Assembly: GCA_031287585.1 (NCBI GenBank)
Contig: JAITST010000189.1
Location: 1-7,971, forward strand
Direction of reading: 5' to 3'
Length of the DNA stretch: 7,971 bases
Origin: Planctomycetaceae bacterium
GTDB taxonomy: Bacteria > Planctomycetota > Planctomycetia > Pirellulales > Thermoguttaceae
The notes beneath the pieces are model-generated. The model saw only the letters and a program-made list of their open reading frames with translations. It was not told where the DNA came from and did no database searches. The position numbers were made by a program, and so were the translations under genes. Below, in pieces: positions 6,032-7,971 of the stretch; position 1 is the first letter of the stretch, and every line of letters begins with the position of its first letter.

Positions 6032-7069
6032 ATGACCAATAAAAATTCATGTTTTCAATTTGTTTTGTTGTTTCTTGTTGCGTTATTCGCTTCAACTGCA
6101 ATAGGTGAAACTTATGATTTGAAGACTATTATTCGTGAGTTGGAAAAAGGTTTATTGGCTTATGACAAATCATTAGAAGGTCATGAAATTCACGTGATTA
6201 CCACAATGGGACCGCCTATTTCTAATGAAGTTAGTACATTTGAGATGAGGGGTATCATTGGTAAGGGTGCTTTAATTACAGAAGGTAGAGACTATGATAT
6301 TCCTGATAAGTCATTCTACCATCATATCGTTGGAACAAATAGTGAGTATCTTTTTGAAATACAACGGTATAGAGCGGCAAACAGCCCTTGGAGAATTGAT
6401 AATTTATTTCCACACTGGGAACAACGTAAAGATTTGGCGAGACGACTAGATCCCTTTTTTAGATGCCAGTTTTTTGCGGGTGGTGTTGTTATAGACAATT
6501 CGTGGTCGTCACTTGAATTTTGTTCACTTGATGGTTTTGAAATAACAGACATTCAGCAAATTGATTCTGACGGATACCATCTCGTTAAAGTATCATTTCA
6601 AATTCCACTGTCGTCTGGTATTGATTATCGGGCCCCCCCTTATAGCGGCTTTCTCGTTTTTAACACGAGTCTCAACTGGCTACTAAAGGAAGCAAGCATA
6701 AAATTTAATGAACAAACAGAAGAGGGGAATGATGTTACTGTTCGTTGCGAAATGTCGTCAGATTTTAAGAAACGTGACAATGAAGATGGCTACTATGTTT
6801 CCAGAACGTTAGCAAAGTATTTTGAAGGGGAAAAAGAATTGCCAAATTGGGAGAAGGAAAGAATTTTCACAATAAAGAAAATTGAATACTTAGACGATTC
6901 CCGTTTTACTCTTTCGTACTATGGTTTTCCTGAACCTGATTTTGATAGCGTGTCGCATCCTAACCGATTCCGTTACATATTGTTGACAATCAATGGTATT
7001 GTTTTACTATTGCTGCTGGTATATTTCATTTACAGAAAACATCAGAAAAGAAAAAATGAAACTGAATAA
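6032..7069 (+). CDS. Exported, C-terminally membrane-anchored protein of unknown function, paired with a DUF1573 protein
   Basis: Not recognised as a named gene. The 345-residue protein has a signal peptide (hydrophobic 8-24, likely cleavage near STAIG at 25), a helix (about 29-45), a beta-rich domain with SGFLVFNTSLNWLLKEASIKF-like strands (split here around residue 225), the motif FTLSYYGFPEPDF close to the membrane, one transmembrane helix (about 316-334) and a strongly basic tail (RKHQKRK). The domain therefore faces the periplasm or outside. From memory, an F-x-L-x-x-(F/Y)-G-(L/F)-PEP motif before a final helix is common in planctomycete exported proteins; this was not checked. A strong AGGAGGA (6021-6027) decides the ATG at 6032. 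The following DUF1573 gene overlaps its last 14 bases, implying translational coupling and a shared role. Architecture matches the gene at 3008-4117. Function unknown. Confidence 0.85.
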   Translation: MTNKNSCFQFVLLFLVALFASTAIGETYDLKTIIRELEKGLLAYDKSLEGHEIHVITTMGPPISNEVSTFEMRGIIGKGALITEGRDYDIPDKSFYHHIVGTNSEYLFEIQRYRAANSPWRIDNLFPHWEQRKDLARRLDPFFRCQFFAGGVVIDNSWSSLEFCSLDGFEITDIQQIDSDGYHLVKVSFQIPLSSGIDYRAPPYSGFLVFNTSLNWLLKEASIKFNEQTEEGNDVTVRCEMSSDFKKRDNEDGYYVSRTLAKYFEGEKELPNWEKERIFTIKKIEYLDDSRFTLSYYGFPEPDFDSVSHPNRFRYILLTINGIVLLLLLVYFIYRKHQKRKNETE

Positions 7070-7520
7070 AAAACTTGTTATTTCGTTAATTGGCGGAACA
7101 ATTATCTTTTTAATCCTAATTGGTGTTGTAGGCGGTTGGTTTGGTGGTGTTGGACAACTCATTGCTTACATCAACGGTGAGTCTGTTTACTTTTTTCCGA
7201 CAACAATTGACATTGGTCAATGTGAGGCAGGGGAAAAAACCGTTGTTGTTTTCCACATGACAAATCTAACATCAAAAGACATTACGATTGTTAGTGAACA
7301 GTCCAGTTGTCCTTGCACCGTCTCTGAACAGATGCCAATTACTGCACCGTCAGGGAAAACAATAGACCTAAAAATTAATGTAACTCTTTCAAAATATGAT
7401 TCGTCATTCGACCAAACAGTTGCCTTTTTCACAAACGAGCGAGATAAACTTGTGATACATCCGGTGCGAATTGTAGCAACTATACCAGTGCCGCTTCCGA
7501 AACCTGTTGTAGATCCATAA
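7056..7520 (+). CDS. DUF1573 domain protein with N-terminal membrane anchor
   Basis: The 154-residue protein has a short basic N-terminus (MKLNKK), one membrane helix (about 7-28) and a DUF1573 domain (about 44-145), an Ig-like beta sandwich. The signature is visible: IDIGQCEAGEKTVVVFHMTN, then EQSSCPCT (C85 and C87), then APSGKTIDLKINV and a final strand. Most DUF1573 proteins have SSCGCT, so proline between the cysteines is a small departure. The domain is expected outside the cytoplasmic membrane; its biochemical role is not established. A proline-rich end (PVPLPKPVVDP) follows. I chose ATG 7056 over 6993 because 7056 gives a standard anchor and a 14-base overlap with the upstream gene, while the longer version would overlap that gene by 77 bases and add a second hydrophobic patch. 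The ribosome binding site is weak (AGAAAAG), consistent with coupled translation. Confidence 0.85.
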   Translation: MKLNKKLVISLIGGTIIFLILIGVVGGWFGGVGQLIAYINGESVYFFPTTIDIGQCEAGEKTVVVFHMTNLTSKDITIVSEQSSCPCTVSEQMPITAPSGKTIDLKINVTLSKYDSSFDQTVAFFTNERDKLVIHPVRIVATIPVPLPKPVVDP

Positions 7521-7560
7521 TCATTTACAAACTCATATTTAAGATGTGCAAGACAATAAA

Positions 7561-7642
7561 ATGGCAAGTGATAATGTAGTTTCACAAATGTTATGACACC
7601 TCTGTAATAAGGAGAATTGCTGACTACATTATCGTCTGCCAT
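7561..7642. repeat. Long imperfect inverted repeat after the DUF1573 gene
   Basis: Arms 7561-7581 and 7622-7642 pair over 21 positions: 17 Watson-Crick, three G-T wobbles and one mismatch. The shared core is GATAATGTAGT. A smaller stem lies in the loop: TTATGACA (7591-7598) with TGTAATAA (7603-7610), seven of eight. No T-run follows. The nested layout resembles the palindrome at 5374-5468, although the sequences differ. The rest of 7521-7708 holds nothing recognisable. Confidence 0.6.
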
Positions 7643-7708
7643 AGTAATATACAATTCGCAGACAGTTAGTTTTTCACCCTCATAATTACCACTCTTCCCA
7701 TTATTATC

Positions 7709-7971
7709 ATGACAAACAACACCCCAACCAACAGTCTGTCAACTGTATTCAACGCCATGAAATTGTTGTGTAACAAGTCGTTGATATACATTATCGTGTT
7801 TTTGCTATTGTCATTTATTGTTACGCCGCTTATTGCAAACGAACCGGTTCCGCCGCCGAAAGTCTCAACTTCTACCGGTATCTACGACATCAAATCCGCA
7901 GACGAAATTTACAAATTCACAGCGGCAGAGATTCGCGAGTTAGTCAAAATGGAAGATGCCAGAACACGCGG
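7709..7971 (+). CDS. N-terminus of a secreted or membrane-anchored protein, cut by the window end
   Basis: An open frame from ATG 7709 runs 87 codons to the window edge without a stop. It encodes a polar leader, a hydrophobic stretch (about residues 25-41, ending VTPLIA), then NEPVPPPK and a polar, helix-prone region (IYDIKSADEIYKFTAAEIRE). A signal peptide ending at LIA is likely. The ATG at 7757 would give a more typical signal peptide (MKLLCNKSLIYII...). Neither start has a Shine-Dalgarno sequence, so the start is undecided; an in-frame TAG at 7667 limits upstream extension. The PPPK segment after the cleavage site may be a short linker. I do not recognise a family from this fragment, and whether it shares a function with the DUF1573 unit cannot be told. 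Confidence 0.65.
   Translation, partial: MTNNTPTNSLSTVFNAMKLLCNKSLIYIIVFLLLSFIVTPLIANEPVPPPKVSTSTGIYDIKSADEIYKFTAAEIRELVKMEDARTR

Noticed and set aside
1..7971. CRISPR array, tRNA, rRNA, transposase or integrase
   Set aside because: No regularly spaced direct repeats, no cloverleaf or rRNA-like sequence, and no frame with recombinase or transposase motifs was seen.

Overview
The window looks like chromosomal DNA from a bacterium, most likely a planctomycete (Planctomycetota). This is inferred from the glycosyltransferase C-terminus with its GIDTQKRDFE, WWYYY and SNIDWGQ blocks, from the DUF1573 membrane protein, and from exported proteins that end in one membrane helix and a basic tail. No rRNA or other phylogenetic marker is present, so the assignment is moderate. 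All recognisable genes are on the + strand.

Region 1 (1-2.95 kb) is housekeeping. It holds a complete type II citrate synthase (227-1549) behind a plausible sigma70-type promoter, and a complete M42 metallo-aminopeptidase (1707-2843) followed by a hairpin that may be a terminator. All catalytic residues are present in both. These genes are visibly more GC-rich than what follows.

Region 2 (about 3.0-5.6 kb) is a mosaic. An exported, C-terminally anchored protein of unknown function (3008-4117) ends directly against the 3' remnant of a family 39 (PMT/ArnT-like) glycosyltransferase whose N-terminal half is absent. Next comes a 118-codon frame without an ATG start (5039-5395). It lies between two inverted repeats and takes its stop codon from the arm of the second, a nested 95-bp palindrome.

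Region 3 (5.6-7.97 kb) encodes cell-envelope or secreted proteins. A small secreted protein has 10 cysteines in about 68 mature residues and a hexaproline tail; it has its own terminator-like hairpin and is bracketed by near-identical inverted 16-mers. It is followed by a two-gene unit: an exported single-pass protein (6032-7069) and a DUF1573 protein (7056-7520), overlapping by 14 bases. Another long intergenic inverted repeat follows. A secreted protein then begins and runs off the window end.

No tRNA, rRNA, CRISPR array, transposase or integrase was seen. The most unusual material is the palindrome and inverted-repeat structure around the cysteine-rich gene and the two gene remnants, which suggests a rearranged locus. 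I do not claim a defined new system.
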